From JAHCHG01 sp038251885 (GTDB lineage Bacteria > Acidobacteriota > Blastocatellia > Pyrinomonadales > Pyrinomonadaceae): a DNA stretch of 37,671 bases. Of the stretch, positions 23,018 through 31,039 are shown one piece after another. Position 1 is the first letter of the stretch; every line of letters starts with the position of its first letter. The stretch lies in contig JBBSAX010000019.1 of assembly GCA_038251885.1 (NCBI GenBank), positions 1 through 37,671 on the forward strand. Reading direction: 5' to 3'. The notes under the pieces were generated by a model, which was given only the letters and a program-made list of their open reading frames with translations, was not told where the DNA came from and searched no databases. Position numbers and translations under genes: made by a program.

Positions 23018-26000
23018 TTAATCAAAATTCATCTTTTTCATTAATTCGATAAAACGCGGTTCATTTCGCAGGTTGTTCCATTTCGGCTCGACTTTGAGGA
23101 AAGCCATTTTCGGGTCGTGTTGTTCGTAGCCTTTTTCCAGCCATTCAAGTGCTTTGTCGGTTTCGCCAAGACCGTTATAAATCATAGCGATATGATCGGG
23201 CGGGATGAAACGCTCAGTTGATAATTTTAACAATTTATCGAGCAAGTTTCGCGCTTCGTCCTGCTTTCCCGATTTTGCCAGGGCATAGCCTTCAAAAGCG
23301 ATTGAGGCGGTTTGAGCAGGTGAAAGTTCTGCCGCTTTGTGTGCTTCGGCGATGGCTTCGTCATACATTCCTTTTTCTATATAGACGCTCGACGCAAATA
23401 AATGCGGCATCCAGAAATTCGGCGCGATTTCGAGGGTTTTCTGTAATCTGTCCAAGGCTTCGTCGGTTCGTCCGGCGTGATTCAAAAATTGTCCTTCGAG
23501 TGCGCCGATGAATGGAAAGAGCGGTTCGATTTCTCTGGCTAATTTGATTTCGTTGAGTGCTTCAGCGTGTCTTCCCATATTTGAAAGATAATGCGCGTAA
23601 AACAGATGAGCATTTGCACTGTTCGGATTGAGTTCGAGGGCGCGTTTGTGACTTTTTTCAACTTCACTCCAGTTCCATAACCAAATGTTGGTTGCGCCGA
23701 GCGAAGCATAAGTTTCGGAAAGCGTGTCATCAATTTCAATTGCCTTTTCCGCCGCCGCTTTCGATTTCAGTAAATTTTCTTTAGGGGTTAACTCAGTGCC
23801 AACCGCCAGCGAACGATATGCGTCCGAGATTCCGGCATACGCCAGCGCATAATTCGGATCGAGCGCAATCGCCTGCTCGAAATAAGAAATCCCTTTGTTT
23901 ATTTCCTGCGGCGTTAATTTGAAAACGTGAAAACGCCCGCGCAGATAAAGTTGGTAGGCTTCGACATTTTCCGTCGGGCGTTTCGCCAGTTGCTGTTGAT
24001 CCGTTCCGGTTAATCGGACCCGCAGATTTTGGGCGACGGCTTGCGCGATCTCGTTTTGAGCGGCGAGAATATCAGCAGAAGATTTAATATATTGATTGCC
24101 CCAAATCTGCGAATCGTCCGCTCCGTTAATCAGGCGAACATTGATTATTAGTTTATCGCCGAGTTGTTTGATGTCGCCCGTTATGAGAGTTTCCACGCCG
24201 AGCTGCAACGCGATATTTTTCGTGTCGGTTTGATTGCCTTTAAATCGAAATGCCGAATTACTCGACATCACGCGCAAACCCGAAAGCTGCGACAAATTGT
24301 TGATAATGCTTTCTCTAATTCCATCCGACAAGTATTCGACATTTTCATCCTTTCCGGCGTTAATGAACGGCAAAACGGCAAGCGATTTTTTGACCGCCGC
24401 GTTCGAAGTCGTATTTCTGACGGACAAAAAATAATAACCGAAACCGATTGTTAAGATGAGAAAAGTAACCAAAGCAACTACCGTAAGCGATTTGCGCGAT
24501 TTGATCTGTCCGGTCGAATTGTTGTTTGCTTCGTTTGTCTGATTGTTTACATCGCCGGTTGTCGCTTGTAAAAATTCGGTTGCGTTTTCTGCTCTGGGCG
24601 GTAGCGTGCGTTCCGTTTTTGTTTCGCCGCCTGTTTCTTCCAGACCGAGCGCGACGGCTTCTTCTAATTTCATCTTGCGACCTTGCTCGTAAAATTTGGA
24701 GAAAGCGACTTCGTCCATTTTGATTTTAAGTTCCGAAAGGTATGCGTCGCGGAAACGGCGTTCGGCGGGTTCGACGACAAAACCGATAGATTGATGCAAA
24801 TGTTCAACCGCACCCTCCAATTGTGCCGCCTTTTCCTTTTTCCCGCGCTTAAGGGCGAGAGCGGCAAAACCGTCCAGCGAATAAGAAACCGTTATTTTAT
24901 CTCCTAAATCCAGAGCCGTCGTTATTGCTTCCGCATAATGAGTAGATGCCGCCGCGAAATTTCCTTCCCCAAATGCGCTCGCGCCCAGATTGTTAAGACA
25001 GCCGCAGATGCCTTCTTTATTGCCGAGTTCTCTGGAAATCGCCAACGCTTCCTCTAACAGCGGACGCGCTGTCCTAAAATCGCTTTCTATTCGCGCCAAA
25101 TCTCCGAGATTATTGAGTGAAACGGCGATTCCGTGTTTGTCATTCAACTCGCGGCTGATTTTCAACGATTCGTTAATAAATTTTCGCGCCGTCGTAAAAT
25201 CGCCTCGAAGTTTTGCTATCGTTCCCAAACCTCTGCTCGCTAAAGCGATTTGTCGTTTTTCGCCCGCCTCTTTGCTGACCGCCAAACTTTCTTCATACAT
25301 CCGCCGCGCCGTTTCAATATCGCCCTGATATGTTGCCACTTGACCAAACCCATACAACAGTTTGAAGCGGATGTCCGCAGGCGCGTCCGTCGCCTGTTCC
25401 AACGCTGCTTCTAGCCATTTTCGCCCTTCCGTCAGATGATTGTGTAAAACCCAGAAAGTCCGCACCGCGACCGTCAAATTTATTGTCGTTTCCGCGTCGC
25501 TGACTGCCGACCACGAAAGCGCGGCGCGCAGATTGTCATATTCTTCTTCAAGCCGGTCGAGCCACTTCGCTCCCTGCTCATCGAAAAAATGCGGTTGAGC
25601 CGTTTCCGCCAATTGAAGAAAAAACGCGGCGTGATTTTTTCGTGTCGCTTCACTTTCGTCGCTCGCCTCTAAAATTTCCGCCGCGTATTCGCGCACTACT
25701 TCCAACATCCGAAAGCGAAATTCGTCGTTTGGCTGTTCTTTTTGCACGATCAGACTTTTGTCAACTAAGGATGTGATGAGGTCGAGAACTTCGATTCGGT
25801 CTGTGCTTAATTCGTCATTACCGCACACCGCTTCAGCCGCTTCAAATGTAAAACCGCCCGCAAATACCGACAACCGGCGAAACAGTTTCTTTTCATCGGC
25901 GGTTAAAATATCGTAGCTCCATTCGATTGCGCCGCGCATCGTCTGTTGACGCGCAGGCAAATCGCTTGCGCCGCCCGTCAGCAATTTCAGACGGTTTTCC

Positions 26001-27877
26001 AGTTTGGCGAGAATTGCCTGCGGCGAAAGAATTTTGATTCGCGCCGCCGCAAGTTCAATCGCCAACGGCAAACCGTCGAGTCGGGCGCAAATTTCCGCCA
26101 CGTCATTCGCATTTTCTTCCGTTAAAGCAAAATTCGGCTTAATGTTTCGCGCACATTGGTCAAACAGTTTAACGGCTTCGTAATTCGATAAGTCGTCAAA
26201 TGAAACTTGCGAAATGTCAGAAGGTAAGGAAAGCGGCGGAACGACAAATTCACGTTCCGCGCTCAGGTGTAAAAGTGTGCGGCTGGTAATCAGGATTTTC
26301 AACCGATTGGCGGCGGAAAGCAATTCCGCGATGGTTGGCGCGGCATCGGTTACTTGTTCAAAATTATCCAATACGAGCAGTATTTGTTTCCCGCGCAAAT
26401 AATCTTTCAATATTTCGAGAAGCGGTTTTCCGCCTGCTTCTTTTACTCCGAGCGGCTGTCCGATGCTCGAAACAACTAATGCGGGATCGGTAATTGTCGC
26501 CAGCCCGATAAAAAATACGCCGTCCGCAAATTCATCTAACAACTCTCCGGCAACCGCCCGCGCAAGAGTCGTTTTGCCCGTTCCGCCGATGCCCGTCATT
26601 GTCAAAAGCCGCGCGTTTGTTTGCCGCAACACATTTTCAATTTCCGAGATTTCCTTTTCGCGCCCGACAATCGGAAAAATATTTTCCGATAGATTATTCG
26701 GCGGCAGTTTGGGAATTTCCCGGGAAGTTTTTGTTTCAAAAATTTGCGTCTTTTCCTCGGTTTTTTTTTCAGATCGGGAGTTCTTTTTAAGTTCCGATTC
26801 AAATTCAAGTCGCCTGTGTAAACTTTTCAAATCGCCCAAAAGACCTTTCATCGTTTGATAACGCTCATCCTTGTTTTTGCGAAGCGTTTTGGAAATGATG
26901 CGCTGTAATTCGTCCGGCACGTCTTCTGAAAAACGCGCTAAGGGCGGCGGTTCGGCATTTATCAAATTGGCAAAAGTTTCCGACATCGAACTGCTCGCAA
27001 ACGGCGTTCTACCCGCGATCAGTTCGTAAAGCAAAACGCCGAAACTGAAAATATCCGTCCGCCCATCAACCTTTTCGCCTTTCGCCTGTTCGGGCGACAT
27101 ATAATTGACCGTGCCGAGAATTATGCCTTTCGCCGTTTCGTTTTGTTTTGCCGTTTTGTCTTCCAATCCGATAAACGATTTTTGTTCGACGAGTTTTGCC
27201 AGACCGAAATCCAGAATCTTCACATAACCGTCGGGACGCACGATAATATTTTCCGGCTTGATGTCGCGGTGGACGATGTGCGCCGCGTGTGCCGCTGTCA
27301 AAGCGTTGGCAATTTGGACGGCGATGTCCAGAATTTCCGACAATTTCATCGGTGATTTTTGGATAACTTCTCTTAAAGTTTCGCCTTCGATAAATTCGCT
27401 GACAATGTAGTTTGAATTTTCGCTTTCGCCGATTTCGTGAATGACCAGAATATTCGGATGATTCAGAGCGGACGCAGCTTTGGCTTCCTGAATAAATCTT
27501 TGGAGATTCGATTCGTGTTTGGCAAATTTTTCGCTGAGGATTTTGACGGCAACTTTTCGGTCGAGTTTCGTGTCTTCGGCAAGATAAACTTCGCCCATTC
27601 CGCCCGCGCCGATCTGTTTGATTATCTCGTAATGACCGAAACTTTTCCCCGCTTCGAGATTTTTCGATTCGATAATGAAGTTGGCAATTTCTGCGGCGGC
27701 GGGTTGTTCGATAAAACTTTCCGAATCGTCATAAGAACCAAGTAGTTTTTTGACCTCGCGGCGCAATTCTTTATCCGTGCCGCACGATTTGTCGAGAAAC
27801 CGTTTGCGTTCAATTGGTGAGAGTTCGACGACGGCATCGAATAACCCTTTCACTTTTTGCCAGTGTTCGGAATTCAT
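23018..27877 (-). CDS. Giant Ser/Thr kinase - STAND ATPase - TPR - TM - TolB-like - TPR protein
   Basis: A 1619-residue signalling protein. The kinase domain spans about 83-345 and looks active: G-loop GAGGMGEVYLAED, K112 in VAVKIL, HRDIKPEN (D205), DFGLAK (D223), MSPEQAKGE. A STAND/NB-ARC-type ATPase spans about 400-700: Walker A GIGGTGKTTLA (K435), Walker B ILLVLDNFEQ, ILITSRT and GLPLAIELAAARI. TPR-like repeats fill about 780-1060. A TM helix lies at about 1130-1151, followed by a TolB/FlgO-like domain (SLAVLPFINAGKDENVEYL) and about eight TPRs to the end. The TM-to-end half is a paralogue of the regulator at 17613. The ECF sigma gene ends 83 nt upstream on the same strand, so the kinase is probably its partner. 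No kinase substrate can be named. Confidence 0.92.
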   Translation of the reverse strand: MNSEHWQKVKGLFDAVVELSPIERKRFLDKSCGTDKELRREVKKLLGSYDDSESFIEQPAAAEIANFIIESKNLEAGKSFGHYEIIKQIGAGGMGEVYLAEDTKLDRKVAVKILSEKFAKHESNLQRFIQEAKAASALNHPNILVIHEIGESENSNYIVSEFIEGETLREVIQKSPMKLSEILDIAVQIANALTAAHAAHIVHRDIKPENIIVRPDGYVKILDFGLAKLVEQKSFIGLEDKTAKQNETAKGIILGTVNYMSPEQAKGEKVDGRTDIFSFGVLLYELIAGRTPFASSSMSETFANLINAEPPPLARFSEDVPDELQRIISKTLRKNKDERYQTMKGLLGDLKSLHRRLEFESELKKNSRSEKKTEEKTQIFETKTSREIPKLPPNNLSENIFPIVGREKEISEIENVLRQTNARLLTMTGIGGTGKTTLARAVAGELLDEFADGVFFIGLATITDPALVVSSIGQPLGVKEAGGKPLLEILKDYLRGKQILLVLDNFEQVTDAAPTIAELLSAANRLKILITSRTLLHLSAEREFVVPPLSLPSDISQVSFDDLSNYEAVKLFDQCARNIKPNFALTEENANDVAEICARLDGLPLAIELAAARIKILSPQAILAKLENRLKLLTGGASDLPARQQTMRGAIEWSYDILTADEKKLFRRLSVFAGGFTFEAAEAVCGNDELSTDRIEVLDLITSLVDKSLIVQKEQPNDEFRFRMLEVVREYAAEILEASDESEATRKNHAAFFLQLAETAQPHFFDEQGAKWLDRLEEEYDNLRAALSWSAVSDAETTINLTVAVRTFWVLHNHLTEGRKWLEAALEQATDAPADIRFKLLYGFGQVATYQGDIETARRMYEESLAVSKEAGEKRQIALASRGLGTIAKLRGDFTTARKFINESLKISRELNDKHGIAVSLNNLGDLARIESDFRTARPLLEEALAISRELGNKEGICGCLNNLGASAFGEGNFAAASTHYAEAITTALDLGDKITVSYSLDGFAALALKRGKKEKAAQLEGAVEHLHQSIGFVVEPAERRFRDAYLSELKIKMDEVAFSKFYEQGRKMKLEEAVALGLEETGGETKTERTLPPRAENATEFLQATTGDVNNQTNEANNNSTGQIKSRKSLTVVALVTFLILTIGFGYYFLSVRNTTSNAAVKKSLAVLPFINAGKDENVEYLSDGIRESIINNLSQLSGLRVMSSNSAFRFKGNQTDTKNIALQLGVETLITGDIKQLGDKLIINVRLINGADDSQIWGNQYIKSSADILAAQNEIAQAVAQNLRVRLTGTDQQQLAKRPTENVEAYQLYLRGRFHVFKLTPQEINKGISYFEQAIALDPNYALAYAGISDAYRSLAVGTELTPKENLLKSKAAAEKAIEIDDTLSETYASLGATNIWLWNWSEVEKSHKRALELNPNSANAHLFYAHYLSNMGRHAEALNEIKLAREIEPLFPFIGALEGQFLNHAGRTDEALDRLQKTLEIAPNFWMPHLFASSVYIEKGMYDEAIAEAHKAAELSPAQTASIAFEGYALAKSGKQDEARNLLDKLLKLSTERFIPPDHIAMIYNGLGETDKALEWLEKGYEQHDPKMAFLKVEPKWNNLRNEPRFIELMKKMNFD

Positions 27878-27886
27878 TTTAAGTTG

Positions 27887-27959
27887 TTTTGAGTGCCGCT
27901 TTTAGGTGACAACCGCCAGCGTAGCGCGGCGGAAAACCGCCTAGAGGCGAAACTCAAAA
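27887..27959 (-). other. Long nested hairpin between sigma and kinase genes
   Basis: TTTTGAGT (27887-27894) pairs with ACTCAAAA (27952-27959). Inside, CGCTTTTAGG pairs largely with CCTAGAGGCG, and GGCGG pairs with CCGCC. It fills nearly the whole 83-nt spacer. It may reduce read-through from the sigma gene to the kinase gene or stabilise an RNA end. Confidence 0.5.
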
Positions 27960-27960
27960 A

Positions 27961-28536
27961 TTATTTTGTAATTTCCTGATAAAGCCACGCCTTTGCCGAT
28001 TTCCAATCAGTTTTTACAGTTGCAGGCGAAATGCGGAGAACTTCCGCCGTTTCTTCGATACTCAAACCGCTAAAATAGCGAAGTTCGACAATTCGCGCTT
28101 GCCTTTTATCAAGTTCGGCAAGGCGCGTCAACGCTTCATCCAACGCCTCTAAATCAACACTTTTTTCTCCAGATACTGCCAACGTCGCTTCTTCCAGCGG
28201 CAGATTTTCGCCTTCACCGCCGCGCTTTTCCCGATGCCGTGCTTTTGCATAATCAACCAAAATCCGTCGCATTGCTTGCGCCGCAATTCCGAAGAAATGA
28301 GCGCGATTTTGCCAGTTCACTTCCCGTTGGTCAATCAATTTCAGATAGGCTTCGTGAATCAACGCGGTCGTCTGCAAAGTATGATCGCGGCGTTCACGGC
28401 GCAAGTAACGTGCGGCTTGGGCGTGAAGTTCGTCATAAACCAGCGGCAAAAGCGAATCAAGGACTTCCTGTTTTCCGTCGCTCCACTCGCGGAGCATCCC
28501 GGTTATCGCTTTTGATTTTTGTTGTGACTGCTCCAT
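27961..28536 (-). CDS. ECF-type RNA polymerase sigma factor (TIGR02999-like)
   Basis: A 191-residue sigma70-family protein with regions 2 and 4 only. Region 2 includes VYDELHAQAARYLRRERR, TALIHEAYLKLID and HFFGIAAQAMRRILVDYAK. A charged linker (103-125) leads to region 4, with LDKRQARIVELRYFSGLSIE and the recognition helix AEVLRISPATVKTDWKSA. The ALIHEAYLKL/AQAMRRILVDYAK wording is typical of the TIGR02999 group found in Acidobacteria and Planctomycetes. No anti-sigma gene is adjacent; instead the kinase/TPR gene follows in the same direction. Control by phosphorylation or by the TPR protein is plausible. It is divergent from the FG-GAP gene at 28748, a likely target. Confidence 0.92.
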   Translation of the reverse strand: MEQSQQKSKAITGMLREWSDGKQEVLDSLLPLVYDELHAQAARYLRRERRDHTLQTTALIHEAYLKLIDQREVNWQNRAHFFGIAAQAMRRILVDYAKARHREKRGGEGENLPLEEATLAVSGEKSVDLEALDEALTRLAELDKRQARIVELRYFSGLSIEETAEVLRISPATVKTDWKSAKAWLYQEITK

Positions 28537-28619
28537 ATTTTACAGTGTTTTCAAGCTCTAAGAATATGCCTGTTCAACAGTTTAAGTCAATTTATTTTCA
28601 GCCTTCTAAAAATAAACTC

Positions 28620-28651
28620 AGCCTTTTTCCGCCTGCGTGTCGCGTTAATGT
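28620..28651 (+). promoter_or_regulatory. Upstream element shared with the 20551 gene (copy B)
   Basis: This is the second copy of the 32-bp near-repeat (27 of 32 identical, ungapped, ending GTTAATGT), located in the divergent gap between the ECF sigma gene and the 28748 FG-GAP gene. CTGTTCAAC (28570-28578) and AATTTATT (28589-28596) precede it as in copy A. Confidence 0.55.
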
Positions 28652-28747
28652 GTAAAGGCAAAATTTCGGGCTTGAAAAGCAGATTGGCTTTTTCAGTATT
28701 AACCGACAAACAGTTCAGAAAATATTAAAAAGGAAACTGGTGACAAA

Positions 28748-30871
28748 ATGAAAAATAATATACTGCAAATTTCGGAAAAAACTTTAACTCTCGGACTGGC
28801 GATTGCCCTAACGATTATGCTCGGAGTAGTTGCGACACAAGCGCAGGGGACATCAATTTTTACGACCGGATTAAACAATCCGGTGAAACTGATTACCGCC
28901 GGCGGCTCGTCGCTGTTGGTTACCGAATCGGGAACGGAAACGCCGAACAGCGGGCGTATTTCGCTGGTCAACCGGACGACGGGCGCACGGCAGACTTTGA
29001 TTGACGGGTTGCCGTCAGGCGTTACGCGCTCCGGCGGCGCACCGGAACCGTCGGGACCGTCGGGGACAAAATTAAACGGGCTGAAACTTTACGTCAGCAT
29101 CAGTGCGGGCGATACTTCAACGCAGGTTATGGGCGGCGCGATTCCAAATACCGCACCGTCTTCGCCGCTGCTGATTTCGATTTTGGAATTGACTCTGCCC
29201 GCCGATTACGAAACGCTGGTGAGCGGTTTCACATTATCTTCAGCTAATCAGACGACTTTGAACGGCGGCGCACCGGTAACTTTGACTAATGCGGAAGGCA
29301 AACAATTGTCTGTCCGCCTCGTCGTCAATCTGCCGGATTACGTTTCCGACCCGCGCCCGAATTTACCGGAAAACATCCGCGAGTCGAATCCTTTCGGCAT
29401 CGAGCTTTCCGGCGGTGCGCTCTACGTCGTGGATGCCAGTTTTAATCTGCTTTACCGCATCCAGATTGCGAGCGGCGCGTTTGAAGTGTTCACTACTTTC
29501 GCGGCTATGCCGAATCCGACGCAGATTGGACCGCCCGTGATCGAAGCCGTGCCGGACAGCATCCGGCTTGTCGGCAATACTTTATATGTTTCGTTTTTGA
29601 GCGGCTTTCCGTTCGTGCAGGGCTTGGCAGAAGTCCGCACAGTCAATTTGAACACGCGCCAGCAAGCGACTTTCATTCCGAATCTGACTTCGGCACTCGA
29701 CGTTTTGCCGTTTAACGGCACGGGCGGCAATAACGATTCGTATCTGGTTCTGGAATTCAGCGCGAATATGCTCGCGCAGTCTCCGGGACGCTTAAAACTT
29801 TTCACGTCGCCTTCGGAGTCGCCGAGAATTCTGGTCAGCAATCTGATAACGCCGACTTCCATCGCCCGCGACGCGCCGACCGGAAGAATTTTCGTGACGG
29901 AAAAAGCGACTGGCAGAATTATGCGGGTCAACGCGCCGCAGGCAATTTATAAAGATTACTTTGGCACCGGCAAAAGCGATTTCGTCAGAAACACCGTCGT
30001 TAATAACAACATCGTCTGGAGCGTTTTGCGAAACCCGCCGGGCGCACCCGCGCAGATTCGCCGCGCCGTTTTCGGTTTGCCGACCGACACTATTCTCTAC
30101 GGCGATTACGACGGCGATTTGAAACAGGACATCGCCGTTTATCGTGAAGGCACGGCGGCGAATCCGCAAAGCTATTTTTACTACATACCTTCGACGAATC
30201 CGAATACGTTTGTCAGTCAGGCGTGGGGAACAACCGGCGACAAATCTGTAACAGGTGATTTTGACGGCGACGGCAAAACCGATTTCTGCGTCGTGCGCCG
30301 AATCAATAATCAAATCGTCTGGATAATTCAGCCGAGCGGCGGCGGCGCGGTTCGCTACATTCCGTTCGGTTTGGGAAGCGACAAAGAAAACCCGACGGCA
30401 GCGGATTTCAACGGCGACGGGCGCGACGATTTGATCGTGACGCGCACCGACCCGAACGGCGATCTGACGCATTACGTCGGCGACGCGAGCAGCGGCGCGT
30501 CCGTTCTGAGTGTTCAGTGGGGCAACAACTCTTTTGCGCCGACAGCGGTTTTCTTCGGCGACTACACGGGCGACAACCGCGCTGACATCGCCCTCAATTA
30601 CGGCGCGTGCAATGCAAACCCGACGTGCGATACCGCCGGAACGTGGTGGATTCTGCAAACCGGAACGGCAAATTATATGGTCACGAAATTCGGTATTCCG
30701 CGCAACACGCAAAACAACACAGGCGACCTTCCGACTTTCGGCGATTGGGATGGCGACGGCAAATCCGACATCTCGGTTTTTCGCTTTTCAAACACCACGC
30801 TCTACGCGCTGACCAGTTCGAACGGGCAATTTTTCGCGCAGTTTTGGAACGGCGATTCGGCAACGCCGTAA
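28748..30871 (+). CDS. Secreted ScyD/ScyE-like propeller protein with FG-GAP repeats
   Basis: A 707-residue exported protein. A signal segment (LTLGLAIALTIMLGVVATQA, cleaved near QAQG) precedes a beta-propeller region starting SIFTTGLNNPVKLITAGGSS. With GRISLVNRTTGARQTLIDGL and NPFGIELSGGALYVVDASFN it resembles the ScyD/ScyE family. From about residue 400, FG-GAP/VCBS blades follow (DYDGDLKQDIAVYREG, DFDGDGKTDFCVVRR, DFNGDGRDDLIVTRT, DWDGDGKSDISVFRF) with DxDxDG calcium-type loops. The role is unknown; ScyD/ScyE-like annotation does not imply scytonemin. GGA lies before the ATG. It is divergent from the ECF sigma gene and shares an upstream element with the FG-GAP gene at 20551, which suggests common control. 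Confidence 0.83.
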   Translation: MKNNILQISEKTLTLGLAIALTIMLGVVATQAQGTSIFTTGLNNPVKLITAGGSSLLVTESGTETPNSGRISLVNRTTGARQTLIDGLPSGVTRSGGAPEPSGPSGTKLNGLKLYVSISAGDTSTQVMGGAIPNTAPSSPLLISILELTLPADYETLVSGFTLSSANQTTLNGGAPVTLTNAEGKQLSVRLVVNLPDYVSDPRPNLPENIRESNPFGIELSGGALYVVDASFNLLYRIQIASGAFEVFTTFAAMPNPTQIGPPVIEAVPDSIRLVGNTLYVSFLSGFPFVQGLAEVRTVNLNTRQQATFIPNLTSALDVLPFNGTGGNNDSYLVLEFSANMLAQSPGRLKLFTSPSESPRILVSNLITPTSIARDAPTGRIFVTEKATGRIMRVNAPQAIYKDYFGTGKSDFVRNTVVNNNIVWSVLRNPPGAPAQIRRAVFGLPTDTILYGDYDGDLKQDIAVYREGTAANPQSYFYYIPSTNPNTFVSQAWGTTGDKSVTGDFDGDGKTDFCVVRRINNQIVWIIQPSGGGAVRYIPFGLGSDKENPTAADFNGDGRDDLIVTRTDPNGDLTHYVGDASSGASVLSVQWGNNSFAPTAVFFGDYTGDNRADIALNYGACNANPTCDTAGTWWILQTGTANYMVTKFGIPRNTQNNTGDLPTFGDWDGDGKSDISVFRFSNTTLYALTSSNGQFFAQFWNGDSATP

Positions 30872-30876
30872 TTTTA

Positions 30877-30912
30877 GACCGGAGCGCAAGCAGGGATGCT
30901 CGCGCTCCAGTC
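30877..30912. repeat. REP-like palindrome
   Basis: GGAGCGCAAGC (30881-30891) and GCTCGCGCTCC (30898-30908) form an 11-bp stem with one mismatch and a 6-nt loop, extended by GAC/GTC outside. It sits directly after the FG-GAP stop. The right half matches the element at 5736-5756. Confidence 0.7.
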
Positions 30913-31039
30913 AGACCCGCGTTTTCAATACTGATTCGCTTATCTTTTCTAACTTGCTCTGGTGAGCAGTTACATCGAAAGCAATTCTCCGCTATAACAA
31001 ACGTATAAACCGCGCAGTTTGCGTCTTTGGGAAAATTTT

